From an uncultured Azospirillum sp. (GTDB lineage Bacteria; Pseudomonadota; Alphaproteobacteria; RF32; CAG-239), in assembly GCA_900538765.1 (NCBI GenBank), contig UQAB01000002.1:62001-126000 (forward strand): 64,000 nt of DNA. Direction: 5' to 3'. Below are positions 42,640 through 50,152 of this stretch, in pieces. The first letter of the stretch is position 1. Each line of letters starts with the position of its first letter. The notes under the pieces were generated by a model, which worked only from the letters and a program-made list of their open reading frames with translations, was not told the origin of the DNA and did not search any database. Made by a program: the position numbers and the translations under genes.

Positions 42640-43791
42640 ATGAACTACAAAAAATTTTTAGGTTTCAGTCTGATATCGGCAGCAATCCTCTGCGCTGCCC
42701 TCAATGCTGAAGCTATTGAAACAAAGGCCAAAAACGCCATTTTGATTGATGCCGCCACAGGGGAATATCTTTATACCAAAGACCACAAACGCATGGTCCC
42801 GCCGGCATCCATGAGTAAGCTGATGACCGTTTATATGATTTTTGACAAACTGCAGGACGGTTCTTTGTCGCTGGACGATACCTTTACCGTCAGTGAAAAC
42901 GCCTGGCGTAAAGGCGGTGCTGCAACCGGCGGCTCAACAATGTTTCTGAAAATCGGCCAAAAAGTACGGGTTGAGGATTTGCTGAAAGGCATTCTTATAC
43001 AGTCGGGCAATGATGCCTGTATTGTCGCCGCTGAAAACATTTCCGGCTCAGAAGAAGACTTTGCCTCCCAGATGAATATCAAAGCCAGACAACTCGGCCT
43101 GAACAACAGTTCTTTTGCAAATGCCACGGGATTGCCGGACCCTGATCACAGAATGTCGGTAGAAGATCTGGCCAAACTCTCAAAAATCATCATTGAGCGT
43201 TTTCCCGAGTTTTATCACTTGTTTTCAGAAAAAAACTTCACCTATAACGGTATCAAACAGGGTAATCGCAATCCTTTGTTGTACAGTATGTCCAACGCCG
43301 ACGGTCTGAAAACCGGACATACCGAAGAAGCCGGCTTCAGCCTGACCGCCTCGGCCAAAAAAGGCGACCGCCGCCTGATTGAAGTCATGACCGGCATGAA
43401 GAGCAACAAAGAACGTTCGGAAGAAGCCGAAAAGCTGATGTCCTGGGGCTTCCGCGAATTTAATAACTATAAAATATTCGAAGCCGGACAAACCATTGCC
43501 GAAGTTCCGGTCTGGTTCGGTACGCAGCCGACAGTCACACTGAAAATCGGCAAAGACGTCGTCAAAACACTGCCGCGCAACAAAGCGGACGAAACAAAGC
43601 TTGTTGCCGTTTATAAAAAACCGCTCCCGGCGCCGATAACCAAAGGCGAGCAGCTTGGCGTCGTAAAAATCGAAGTCCCGGGAATGGAAACGGCGGAAGT
43701 TCCGCTTTATGCCGCTGAAAATATTGCCAAACAGGGCTTTTTCAGCCGGATAATCACCAATCTCAAATACCTGCTGTTCGGGGCTGAATAA
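42640..43791 (+). CDS. D-alanyl-D-alanine carboxypeptidase, DacC/PBP5-like
   Basis: 383 residues. A signal peptide (about 1-25, ending LNAEA) is followed by a penicillin-binding domain with SxxK as SMSK (Ser57, Lys60), SGN as QSGNDA (near 126) and KTG in GLKTGHTEE (near 226). The C-terminal PBP5_C domain and a closing amphipathic helix (FSRIITNLKYLLF) would hold it to the membrane surface. It trims the terminal D-Ala of muropeptides. AAAGGA lies ahead of the ATG. Its last base is the first base of the tmk ATG (TAATG). Confidence 0.94.
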   Translation: MNYKKFLGFSLISAAILCAALNAEAIETKAKNAILIDAATGEYLYTKDHKRMVPPASMSKLMTVYMIFDKLQDGSLSLDDTFTVSENAWRKGGAATGGSTMFLKIGQKVRVEDLLKGILIQSGNDACIVAAENISGSEEDFASQMNIKARQLGLNNSSFANATGLPDPDHRMSVEDLAKLSKIIIERFPEFYHLFSEKNFTYNGIKQGNRNPLLYSMSNADGLKTGHTEEAGFSLTASAKKGDRRLIEVMTGMKSNKERSEEAEKLMSWGFREFNNYKIFEAGQTIAEVPVWFGTQPTVTLKIGKDVVKTLPRNKADETKLVAVYKKPLPAPITKGEQLGVVKIEVPGMETAEVPLYAAENIAKQGFFSRIITNLKYLLFGAE

Positions 43792-44444
43792 TGTCGGAAT
43801 TTGCAGGGAAATTCATTACCTTTGAAGGCGGGGAGGGAACCGGAAAATCAACGCAGCTGCGCCTGTTGTCCGACTGGCTCACCCGCCGCGGCATTGGCAA
43901 CATCCAAAGCAAAGAACCGGGAGGGACCGAAATCGGCCAAGAATTGCGTCGTCTTCTGGTGACCGGCGACAAAGACAAAATGGACGCTGTGGCAGAAGCT
44001 TTGCTCTATTATGCCGACCGCCGCATTCACCTGACAAAAAAAATCTGGCCGGCACTGCAACAGGGACAATGGGTTTTAAGCGACCGCTTTGCCGATTCAA
44101 CCGTTGCCTATCAATATTACGGATATGACAAACGCATAGATAAAGACTTGCTTGACGACCTGTATAAAATCGCAGTCGGCAGTTTTAAGCCTGATTTGAC
44201 AATTCTCCTTGATTTGGCTCCGGAAACCGGGCTGGAGCGTTCTTTTCGTAAAGCCGCCGGCATGGCAACCAAAGAAACCCGCCACGAAAGCCGCGGGCTT
44301 GAGTTTCATGCCAACCTGCGCCGGGGCTTTCTCGAAATGGCGAAAGTCGAACCCGAACGTTTTGCCGTCATTGACGCCAATCGTTCCATTGAAGACCTGC
44401 ACCAAGAAATCGTTCGCGTCACGGCTGAAAGGCTTGGGTTATAA
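43791..44444 (+). CDS. tmk: Thymidylate kinase
   Basis: 217 residues. P-loop FEGGEGTGKSTQLR (about 11-24), DR-type motif SKEPGGTEIG, the DRFADSTVAYQYYG block and a lid arginine region. It phosphorylates dTMP to dTDP in the cytoplasm. Translation is coupled to the dacC-like gene, and holB follows without a gap. The dacC-tmk-holB order is common in Alphaproteobacteria. Confidence 0.96.
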   Translation: MSEFAGKFITFEGGEGTGKSTQLRLLSDWLTRRGIGNIQSKEPGGTEIGQELRRLLVTGDKDKMDAVAEALLYYADRRIHLTKKIWPALQQGQWVLSDRFADSTVAYQYYGYDKRIDKDLLDDLYKIAVGSFKPDLTILLDLAPETGLERSFRKAAGMATKETRHESRGLEFHANLRRGFLEMAKVEPERFAVIDANRSIEDLHQEIVRVTAERLGL

Positions 44445-45506
44445 ATGGGTGGCAGTGAAGAAAACCGACAGGAATACACTCCGAGAAACAATCCGGTTCT
44501 CATGGGACATGAAGCGGCCGAAAAAATCCTGCTTGATGCCTGGAAAAACAATTCCCTGCACAATTCCTGGCTTATCAGCGGTATCGAAGGCATCGGCAAA
44601 GCCACGCTGGCTTACCGCTTCGCCCGTTTTCTACTCCAAAATAACGACAGCAGAAAAGATGCAAACAGCCTTGACGTACCGGAAACCAGCCAGACATTCC
44701 GCCTGGTAGCGAATGATTCTCACCCCGATTTGAAAATTTTGGAACGTGATTTTACCGAAACCGACCGCAAAAAAGTTCTGAAAGCCATCAAAAGCGGCGA
44801 AACCATGTCTGACGACGAAGTCAAAAATCTAAAGAAATCAACGTTTATCAGGGTTGACGACGTCCGTACAATCAACGAATTTTTAAGCAAGCGTTCATCT
44901 AATGATGGCTGGCGCGTCGTCATCATTGACAGCATCGATGACATGAATGCGGCCAGTGCCAATGCCGTGTTGAAAATTCTCGAAGAACCGCCGCACAAAA
45001 CCGTTATGCTGCTCATCAGCCACAACCCCGGACGCCTGTTGCCAACGATAAAATCCCGCTGCGCCAAACTAAACCTGCTGCCGCTGGATGAAACACAGCT
45101 GGCCGGCTTAATTCGCCGCTATCGCCCGGGACTGTCGGAAAAAGCCATAAAAGACCTGACGCGCATTTGCTCCGGCAGTATCGGCAAAGCCATCAGCTAC
45201 GCGGACAACAACGCGCTTGAAACTTATGAAAAGCTGTCAGTTCTGGCTGCCGCAGGAAAAAGTTTCAAACTGGCCGAGCTTCTCGCATTTTGTGACCAGG
45301 CTGCGGCTTCTGAAGAAAATTACTGCCTGACACAGGAGCTAGTGCTCAAATTTATCGCCGAAAAAATAAAATCCGGCGGTAATGTCGAAGCCCTGGCCGA
45401 AAACTGGGAAAAAGCCATGAAAATGTTTGATGAGGCCGAACGCCTGAATATGGATAAGAAACAGGTTATGCAGAATATAATATATAATCTGTGTAAAATC
45501 AATTAG
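44445..45506 (+). CDS. holB: DNA polymerase III subunit delta prime
   Basis: 353 residues, slightly longer than usual. P-loop-like segment ISGIEGIGKATLAYRFARFLL near 46, FIRVDDVRTINEFLS, VIIDSIDDMNAASANAVLKILEEPP (the sensor/SRC-like region), and SHNPGRLLPTIKSRCAKL. The Cys cluster of the zinc module is not evident: residues 65-110 are acidic and basic with no cysteine, as in some Alphaproteobacteria. It is a clamp-loader subunit in DNA replication. The ATG directly follows the tmk stop. Confidence 0.93.
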   Translation: MGGSEENRQEYTPRNNPVLMGHEAAEKILLDAWKNNSLHNSWLISGIEGIGKATLAYRFARFLLQNNDSRKDANSLDVPETSQTFRLVANDSHPDLKILERDFTETDRKKVLKAIKSGETMSDDEVKNLKKSTFIRVDDVRTINEFLSKRSSNDGWRVVIIDSIDDMNAASANAVLKILEEPPHKTVMLLISHNPGRLLPTIKSRCAKLNLLPLDETQLAGLIRRYRPGLSEKAIKDLTRICSGSIGKAISYADNNALETYEKLSVLAAAGKSFKLAELLAFCDQAAASEENYCLTQELVLKFIAEKIKSGGNVEALAENWEKAMKMFDEAERLNMDKKQVMQNIIYNLCKIN

Positions 45507-45521
45507 TTATAAGAGGAAGAT

Positions 45522-46319
45522 ATGTTAGTCGACAGCCACTGTCACCTGGATTTTAATGATTTTGACGAAGATTTTGAGGAAATGCTGGAACGCGCCCGCG
45601 ACAATGGGGTGACCGCCATGCTCAACGCCGGCAACAATATCGGCGAATTGCAGCACCAGCTTGAAATTTCTGAAAAATATCCGTTTATCTATACGGCTGC
45701 CGGCGTCCATCCACACAACGCCCATGAATATCCGGACGCAACAGCTGCGGACTTTGTCACGGCGGCACGGCATAAAAAGATTGTCGCTATCGGCGAATGC
45801 GGTCTTGATTATTACTACGATTACAGCCCGCGCGACCAGCAAATCCGTATTTTCCGGGAACAAATAAAAGCAGCACAGGAAACAGGTCTGCCGCTGATTA
45901 TTCATAACCGTGATTCTGACGAAGATATGATAAATATTTTGCAGGAAGAATATAAAAAGACCCCCTTTGGCGGTGTCATTCACTGTTTTTCCTCTTCGCG
46001 CAATATGGCAGAATTTGCTCTGTCAATCGGCTTTTATATTTCCGCTTCGGGCATCATTACCTTTAACAAATCAAATGATATCCGCGAGATTTTTTCGGAC
46101 ATTCCGCTGGACAGGCTGTTGGTGGAAACTGACGCGCCGTATTTGGCGCCGGTTCCGGTGCGCGGACGCCGCAACGAATCCGCTTTTGTTCATTACACGG
46201 CGGAAAAACTGGCGCAGATAAAGAATATTTCGTTTGAAGAACTGGCGCAGATAACCTCCGACAATTTTTACAAACTGTTTCGCAAGGCCAGTGACAAGGG
46301 GAGATATGACTACGAATGA
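45522..46319 (+). CDS. TatD-family DNase
   Basis: 265 residues, the usual length. Metal ligands are visible: DSHCHLDF (HxH), TAAGVHPHNAHE, IGECGLDYYYDYSPRDQQ (Glu), LPLIIHNRDSDEDM, GGVIHCFSSS, and LLVETDAPYLAP with the closing Asp. It is a cytoplasmic metal-dependent nuclease or D-tyrosyl-tRNA-type hydrolase; the precise role is not settled for this family. Its stop overlaps the start of the next gene (ATGA). Confidence 0.94.
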   Translation: MLVDSHCHLDFNDFDEDFEEMLERARDNGVTAMLNAGNNIGELQHQLEISEKYPFIYTAAGVHPHNAHEYPDATAADFVTAARHKKIVAIGECGLDYYYDYSPRDQQIRIFREQIKAAQETGLPLIIHNRDSDEDMINILQEEYKKTPFGGVIHCFSSSRNMAEFALSIGFYISASGIITFNKSNDIREIFSDIPLDRLLVETDAPYLAPVPVRGRRNESAFVHYTAEKLAQIKNISFEELAQITSDNFYKLFRKASDKGRYDYE

Positions 46320-47107
46320 GCGCTAAAGTTATCATCTTGGGGGCAGGGGCGGCGCCCGGAGTCCCATCTTTGTCGCTGGGCTGGGGAAACTGTGACCCGG
46401 ATAATTCCAAAAACCTCAGAACCCGCACCTCGACTTACGTTGAAATAGACGGCTGCCGTTTTCTGATTGATACGGATCCTAATTTGCGCGAACAACTGAT
46501 AGCCGGGCAAATCCGCGCCCTTGATGCTGTGCTTTACACCCATGCCCATGCCGACCATGTACATGGTATTGACGACCTGCGCGAAATCAACCGCATTTCC
46601 CGACAAAGCCTGAATATCTATGCCGGCAGACAAACCCTGAAATACATCCGCCACAATTTCGGCTACCTTATTGCCAAACCCAATCAGGTTAAAAACGTCG
46701 TGCGAATGCCGAGCCTTATTCCCAACCAGGTCAAAGGCAACCAGCCGTTTTATGTCGGCCGGGTAAAAATAACGCCGATAAAGCTGCTGCAACACTGCCC
46801 CGAATGTCTGGGCTATGTGTTTAATGACGGCGAATACGTCCATATTGCCGATTTCAAACGCATTGCCGAAAGTGCGTTCAAAATGGTAACCCGCCGCCCA
46901 AAACTGCTGGTCATGCCGCTGACAACGCCTTACGGGCAGATACAACATGCCAGCCTTGACGAAGTCTTAGGCTATATTAAAAGGTTTAACCCCGAACAGG
47001 CCGTGCTTAACCACCTGGCCTCCGAAAGCGACTATGCCGAAATTTCCGCCGCCGTTCCGGAGAATGTCAGCGTTGCCTACGACGGAATGACAATTAATTT
47101 GAACTAA
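46316..47107 (+). CDS. Metallo-beta-lactamase-fold hydrolase (PhnP-like)
   Basis: 263 residues, cytoplasmic. The metal motif HAHADHVHGID (HxHxDH, near 79-85) and the later HIADFK (Asp) and LNHLASESD segments mark an active metallo-beta-lactamase fold. GAGAAPGVPSLSLGWGNCDPDNSKNLRTRTS near the start is the loop of the PhnP/RNase Z-like group. The substrate is probably a phosphodiester. It usually sits beside tatD in Alphaproteobacteria, as here, with coupled translation. Confidence 0.92.
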   Translation: MSAKVIILGAGAAPGVPSLSLGWGNCDPDNSKNLRTRTSTYVEIDGCRFLIDTDPNLREQLIAGQIRALDAVLYTHAHADHVHGIDDLREINRISRQSLNIYAGRQTLKYIRHNFGYLIAKPNQVKNVVRMPSLIPNQVKGNQPFYVGRVKITPIKLLQHCPECLGYVFNDGEYVHIADFKRIAESAFKMVTRRPKLLVMPLTTPYGQIQHASLDEVLGYIKRFNPEQAVLNHLASESDYAEISAAVPENVSVAYDGMTINLN

Positions 47108-47130
47108 AAAGAAGAAAAGGAAGAGAAGAT

Positions 47131-48006
47131 ATGTTATGCATCTACCACATTGCCGATCATGACGGCAAAGGCTCCGCGGCCATTGTCCGCAGCGTCTACC
47201 CGGAAATAGAACTGTTGGGACTGAACCATGATATGGAAATTCCTTATGAGCAGATAGAACAGCATGACAAAATCGTCGTTTGTGACATTTCCCTTCCTGT
47301 CGACTATATGTTCAAGCTGAGCGAGAACAAGGACTTTACCTGGATTGATCACCACATTTCAGTCATTACTGAATATGAAGAAAAGCTCAAAAGCGCCGGA
47401 CATAACCCGATAAAAGGCCTGCGCCGCTCGGGAACGGCCGCCATTGAACTGACCTGGGAATACTTTTATCCGGACAAACCTGTTCCCGAAGGCGTGCACC
47501 TGCTGGCTATGCAGGATATCTACAACCTGTCCGACCCGCGGGTTCTGCCGTTTGAATATGCCTGCCAGTCCATGGGCGTCAATCGTCCGGATGAAGAAAT
47601 CTGGAGAAAAATCATCAACAGCGAAATTGATGTGCCTGAAATGGTTTCCAAAGGACAGGCGATTCTCTCCTGGATTAAGGTGCGCGATTACCGCCTGGTT
47701 CGCGGTATGTCTTTCACCAGCCACTATAAAGGCATGAAATGCATTTGCGCCAACATGCCGCAGGGCAAATCGGCATTTTTCGATTCTATTCCGCATATCA
47801 ACAGCTTTGACTTTATGGTAAATTTCTTTATGAACAAGAAAAACTGCTGGAATCTGTCTTTTTATACCAGCAAGGATAATGTCGACGTTTCCAAAATCGC
47901 CGCGGAATTTGGCGGCGGCGGCCACCAAAAGGCTGCTGGGGCATCCTCGCTGAAAGAATTGCCCGAGTTTTTGAAAAACGGACAATACAGCTCTCAAAAT
48001 AAATAA
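47131..48006 (+). CDS. DHH-family phosphoesterase
   Basis: 291 residues. HIADHDGKGSAAI (about 6-18) supplies the first Asp/His ligands, VVCDISLP the second, IDHHISVI the DHH motif, and GGGGHQKAAGA near the end is the DHHA1 domain motif. Such enzymes cut short oligoribonucleotides or cyclic dinucleotide products (NrnA-type). The active-site ligands appear complete. AAAGGAAGAG lies ahead of the ATG. It is the last gene of the run that starts with the dacC-like gene. Confidence 0.88.
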   Translation: MLCIYHIADHDGKGSAAIVRSVYPEIELLGLNHDMEIPYEQIEQHDKIVVCDISLPVDYMFKLSENKDFTWIDHHISVITEYEEKLKSAGHNPIKGLRRSGTAAIELTWEYFYPDKPVPEGVHLLAMQDIYNLSDPRVLPFEYACQSMGVNRPDEEIWRKIINSEIDVPEMVSKGQAILSWIKVRDYRLVRGMSFTSHYKGMKCICANMPQGKSAFFDSIPHINSFDFMVNFFMNKKNCWNLSFYTSKDNVDVSKIAAEFGGGGHQKAAGASSLKELPEFLKNGQYSSQNK

Positions 48007-48011
48007 ACAAA

Positions 48012-48046
48012 AAAAAATCCTCTGAAGCCCATGCTCCAGAGGATTT
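48012..48046. terminator. Bidirectional Rho-independent terminator
   Basis: AATCCTCTG and CAGAGGATT pair across a 12-base loop, with A-runs before and T-rich sequence after. It serves the DHH gene and the converging gene at 48060. Confidence 0.8.
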
Positions 48047-48059
48047 TCCATTGTAAAAA

Positions 48060-48875
48060 CTACTTTAGCCACAGCTTTGGCGAATTTTCCCGCATGACCG
48101 TAAATTGAGGGTCTGCAAGAATAAGGCCGTCCCCGATTACAAAATGTTCAAAATTTGTTGTCTGCAACAGACTTCGGCTTCGGGCGTCTTTCATACAGCA
48201 TTGTACCCACTCCCTGGTAACAACCAATCCCTGATAATAAACCGTCAGAACATCTGTTTTGCTGTATCGGCCATTGCTGTAATAATCCCGTCGGATAAGT
48301 TTGAAACCAAGTGCCTGCGGCTTATAGGTAATATACTTCACAGCCTCCGAAACGGTTGAGAAAACATCTTCCGAATTGGGAATGCCGATAATCTCCGCCG
48401 TCAAATCGCTGCCGACAATATAAGAACCGTTTCCTAAACTCTTTTCTCTGCATTTCAACAAAAGCGGAATAATCGCATCGCTGAAAACACTGGTTGTTTC
48501 CTCGTCAAAAGCGATAACATCCTGTAACCGTTCATTATACACGACCTCTTTAACACCGTTTTCTTCCAGGCGCTCCAGCTTATAAGCCCTCCTGCTGTCC
48601 AAAATTTTTCTGACATCCTCAAGCTTTTTCCGAACTCCGAAAGCAATCGTTTTCTTTTTGTCACAGGAAACAAGCTTTCTGGAGGTGGAACAATAAGCAA
48701 ACGCACGATTGACTTGCAGATAAAAGCCGCCATAATCGTACATCCGTTTCAAAGCTTTGATAAAAGAACGCTCCAACGGCGCCGTATTCATACTGTCAGC
48801 TTCGTGAATGTCAAACAACGGAACAAAGAACAACGCGTTTTTCGCAGCTTTCTTTTCAGTTTTTAATTGAGCCAT
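48060..48875 (-). CDS. Hypothetical protein, family not recognised
   Basis: 271 residues, no signal peptide or membrane segment. It is evenly charged, with mixed helix and strand pattern, several cysteines (AYCSTSRKLVSC, QCCMKDA) and no motif I know. The ATG has no clear ribosome binding site; later in-frame ATGs (for example at residue 29) are possible starts. The stop is close to the shared terminator, so the gene is likely real. No function is assigned. Confidence 0.6.
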   Translation of the reverse strand: MAQLKTEKKAAKNALFFVPLFDIHEADSMNTAPLERSFIKALKRMYDYGGFYLQVNRAFAYCSTSRKLVSCDKKKTIAFGVRKKLEDVRKILDSRRAYKLERLEENGVKEVVYNERLQDVIAFDEETTSVFSDAIIPLLLKCREKSLGNGSYIVGSDLTAEIIGIPNSEDVFSTVSEAVKYITYKPQALGFKLIRRDYYSNGRYSKTDVLTVYYQGLVVTREWVQCCMKDARSRSLLQTTNFEHFVIGDGLILADPQFTVMRENSPKLWLK

Positions 48876-48956
48876 AATGATATGTATTTAAAATTATAAA
48901 ATAAAATGATAATTAACACATAGCCAAATAAACACAGCTTAGACAAAATGTCAACT

Positions 48957-49601
48957 TTATTTTTGCGCTAACAGTTCTTTGACCTTGGCAATAACTTCCT
49001 CAAACATTTCATAAGTCAAAACGCCGGTGTTAATATTATAACGCGATGTATGATATGAATCGACCAGCAGCAGATTGTGCCGATCAAGATGATGAACTGC
49101 ACCGTGCTTAAACTTAAACGCCGCTTTTTTATACCCCAGAACCGAAAGAATTGCCCCGTGCGCAATACTGCCGAGCGCCAGAATCAGCTTCAGACGCTTC
49201 ATGTCGGCAACTTCTTCCGTCAAAAACTGCCCGCAGGTACGAACTTCTTCTCCGGTCGGCTTGTTCTCCGGCGGCACACAGCGTACCGAATTGGTTACAC
49301 GGACATTCAGCAGCTCAAAACCGTCGTCCTTGCGTTTTTGATAATCGCCTTTTGCCAGCCCGAATTTTTTGAGAATAGGGTAGAGCACGTCTCCGGCATA
49401 ATCGTTGGTAAACGGGCGTGCCGTCTGGTTTGCGCCATTCAGTCCCGGCGCCAGACCGGCAATCAGCACCTCGGCGTCAATCGGCCCGAAAGGCGGAACG
49501 GGACCGTTGTAATAAGTTGGAAATTTTGCGCGGTTCTGCATTCTGAATTCCACCAGACGCGGACACAAAGTGCAGTCACGTCCCGGACAAACAAAGCTCA
49601 T
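48957..49601 (-). CDS. Uracil-DNA glycosylase, type 5 (UDGb)-like
   Basis: 214 residues. Cysteines for the 4Fe-4S cluster are seen in CPGRDCTLCPRLVEFR and VRCVPPENKPTGEEVRTCGQFL. Motif 1 is VLIAGLAPGLNGANQTARPFTNDYAGD, and the closing motif is VDSYHTSRYNINTG, which fits UDGb rather than type 4. It removes uracil or deaminated bases from DNA. The ATG with GAGGAG ahead is preferred; an upstream GTG would add five residues. It stands alone on the minus strand. Confidence 0.9.
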   Translation of the reverse strand: MSFVCPGRDCTLCPRLVEFRMQNRAKFPTYYNGPVPPFGPIDAEVLIAGLAPGLNGANQTARPFTNDYAGDVLYPILKKFGLAKGDYQKRKDDGFELLNVRVTNSVRCVPPENKPTGEEVRTCGQFLTEEVADMKRLKLILALGSIAHGAILSVLGYKKAAFKFKHGAVHHLDRHNLLLVDSYHTSRYNINTGVLTYEMFEEVIAKVKELLAQK

Positions 49602-49780
49602 TAATTTTCTCCTCACATAATTTTTTCTCTTACTCTACCACTAAAAAAAACAGCTTGCACCATTTTTAACGCCCCCTGTTGATGACTAATCAGCGTTGCA
49701 TAACCAGGGAATAAATATTGCAATAATCTCCGCCCATGATATTTTTTTGTCATGAAAATATAATATTCGGAGAAGTTATA

Positions 49781-50128
49781 ATGAGTTCCAAAAAGAAAAC
49801 CTATCTTTTTATCTTAATTTTTGCCATTATCCTGCTGGCAATCGGCTTTGCTTATGACATCGCTTTCATTAAAAGCCTCTATTATAACACGCTGACTAAT
49901 GTGTCAAAACCGCTGATTCTCGTTCCTGCCGTCATCTGCGCTTTCATCTTTTTACAAAGCGGCTACTACTGGCTGCTGATGCTTGTTTGCGCTTTCGGCG
50001 ATGCCTTTGCCTACCTTTATATGGCCGGACGAAGAGTCTATAGCTTTGAACCGCTGGCAATCACCGCTTTTGCATTTTTGGTAATTGTTTACCTCCTGAA
50101 CTTTGTAAAGTCGATTATTAAAGATTAA
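49781..50128 (+). CDS. Small integral membrane protein of unknown function
   Basis: 115 residues with four hydrophobic segments (YLFILIFAIILLAIGFAYDI, PLILVPAVICAFIFL, YWLLMLVCAFGDAFAYLYM, LAITAFAFLVIVYLLNFV). GGAGAAG lies eight bases ahead of the ATG; an in-frame ATG 15 codons earlier lacks a site. It leads an operon with the degenerate sulfatase-fold protein and yejE/yejF, so a role in the same membrane process is inferred. The family is not recognised. Confidence 0.75.
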   Translation: MSSKKKTYLFILIFAIILLAIGFAYDIAFIKSLYYNTLTNVSKPLILVPAVICAFIFLQSGYYWLLMLVCAFGDAFAYLYMAGRRVYSFEPLAITAFAFLVIVYLLNFVKSIIKD

Positions 50129-50152
50129 CAGCCCGAAAAAGGATACTTAACC

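Noticed and set aside
46310..46948. 212-codon minus-strand frame opposite the metallo-beta-lactamase-fold gene
   Set aside because: The plus-strand gene has intact metal motifs and couples to tatD; the minus frame shows no motif or start site.
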